64,000 bases of DNA from Maribacter sp. (GTDB lineage: Bacteria; Bacteroidota; Bacteroidia; Flavobacteriales; Flavobacteriaceae), in assembly GCA_011050675.1 (NCBI GenBank), contig DRFI01000031.1:1-64000 (forward strand), given 5' to 3'. Every line of letters starts with the position of its first letter. The first letter of the stretch is position 1. The notes beneath the pieces were generated by a model. It was given only the letters and a program-made list of their open reading frames with translations, was not told the DNA's origin and did no database searches. The translations under genes were made by a program, and so were the position numbers. Below, piece by piece: positions 63,551-64,000 of this stretch.

Positions 63551-64000
63551 TCACTTCAAAATCTTAATCTTATACTTCTGTAAAAGCCCACTTAGATTAT
63601 CCGTAGAGAAAATTGCTCCCGTCATTGTATTGTTCTCCGGATCTAGGCTAACATTTGTAGCTGAACTAAAATCTGTTTTTTGAAGATTGGTTCTTGAAAA
63701 CACGGCACGTTCTAAATTACACTCATCGAATTTGGCATTACTTAAATCGCAATCACCAAAATCAGCTTCTTCAAGCTTACATGTCATAAATAACTGACCG
63801 GTAAGTTTTAAATCCGTGAAGATTGTAAAACTTAAATTACAGTCAAAAAAGGATAAATCCATCAAGAAAGAATTGCAGGTGTTAAAGGCAAGACCCATCA
63901 GTTTAGAGTGTGAAAACTTCACTTCCTTAAAAGTAGTATTTACAATATTCGTATTACTTAGATTACAGTCTATAAACTCGCATTCTAAAAAAATCTGGTT
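63551..64000 (-). CDS. Pentapeptide-repeat protein, 5' end outside window
   Basis: The frame is open to the window end: the last 78 bases continue without stop and also encode repeat-like sequence (FLECEFIDCNLSN). The visible 149 residues contain the A(N/D)LxF-type right-handed helix repeats: FDECNLERAVFSRTNLQKT, ADFGDCDLSNAKF and SFFDCNLSFTIFT. A GTG at 63922 is not a start but an internal valine. The C-terminal end (about 25 residues) has a different sequence. Function unknown; such helices mimic DNA or act as scaffolds. Confidence 0.88.
   Translation of the reverse strand, partial: NQIFLECEFIDCNLSNTNIVNTTFKEVKFSHSKLMGLAFNTCNSFLMDLSFFDCNLSFTIFTDLKLTGQLFMTCKLEEADFGDCDLSNAKFDECNLERAVFSRTNLQKTDFSSATNVSLDPENNTMTGAIFSTDNLSGLLQKYKIKILK

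Noticed and set aside
1-64000. CRISPR arrays, tRNA or rRNA genes, insertion sequences, phage genes
   Set aside because: No clustered repeats with spacers other than the coding repeats, no cloverleaf-like sequence found by eye, and no transposase, integrase or capsid-like product among the frames.

Overview
The window is a 64 kb piece of a low-GC chromosome from a Bacteroidota, almost certainly a marine member of the Flavobacteriaceae (Maribacter/Zobellia-like; the genus cannot be fixed from sequence alone). The signs are a giant type IX secretion (T9SS) adhesin with a gliding-motility C-terminal domain next to a PorP/SprF protein, a TonB receptor with a DUF4249 lipoprotein partner, a two-subunit methylmalonyl-CoA mutase, a GalE-type threonine dehydrogenase, and AT-rich intergenic DNA with TAnnTTTG-type promoter boxes. 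I see no rRNA, tRNA, CRISPR array, prophage or insertion sequence.

Layout. 1-6098: 3' part of a repeat-rich surface adhesin, a PorP/SprF protein and an OmpA/PD40 protein, a classic T9SS adhesin cluster. 6335-8338: PAS histidine kinase and two CheY-like regulators. 8857-15159: a five-gene envelope module with two related small secreted proteins, an Ig-like chaperone-like protein, a 1136-residue usher-like outer-membrane barrel protein and a further secreted protein; this is my best candidate for an undescribed surface-fibre or secretion system. 15265-21223 (minus): TonB receptor, DUF4249 lipoprotein and an MG2/plug-like protein. 21591-24554: a multi-PAS kinase, its regulator and an overlooked 50-residue Pmp3/YqaE protein. 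25777-29305: methylmalonyl-CoA mutase small and large subunits. 29379-32743: MFS transporter, a RidA-like lipoprotein and two small exported proteins.

32767-43915 looks like one regulatory unit. It holds an ECF sigma factor, a TPR/anti-sigma-like membrane protein, an exported TPR-CHAT protease-like protein, and a tight five-gene operon (DUF4412, lipoprotein, repeat-bearing membrane protein, OmpA lipoprotein, secreted protein). Four copies of one bipartite element, GTTAAC-N15-RCATKAA, sit at starts in this stretch: before the sigma gene, before the divergent secreted-protein gene, before a tiny ORF at 37.7 kb and before the five-gene operon. This looks like an ECF-type promoter and defines a candidate regulon.

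45752-52543 is a polyamine-centred run: arginine decarboxylase, agmatinase, a deoxyhypusine-synthase-like enzyme, a small acidic protein, a GNAT-nitrilase fusion and a protease-like/RimK fusion, preceded by a long hairpin-rich leader. 52754-64000 is mixed housekeeping and small envelope genes: threonine dehydrogenase, an M28 membrane peptidase, an SDR enzyme, a CBS protein, a VOC protein, a porin-like barrel, NTF2-like proteins and a pentapeptide-repeat protein cut by the window end. Three small ORFs (24402, 44263, 61773), each predicted membrane proteins, were found by hand.
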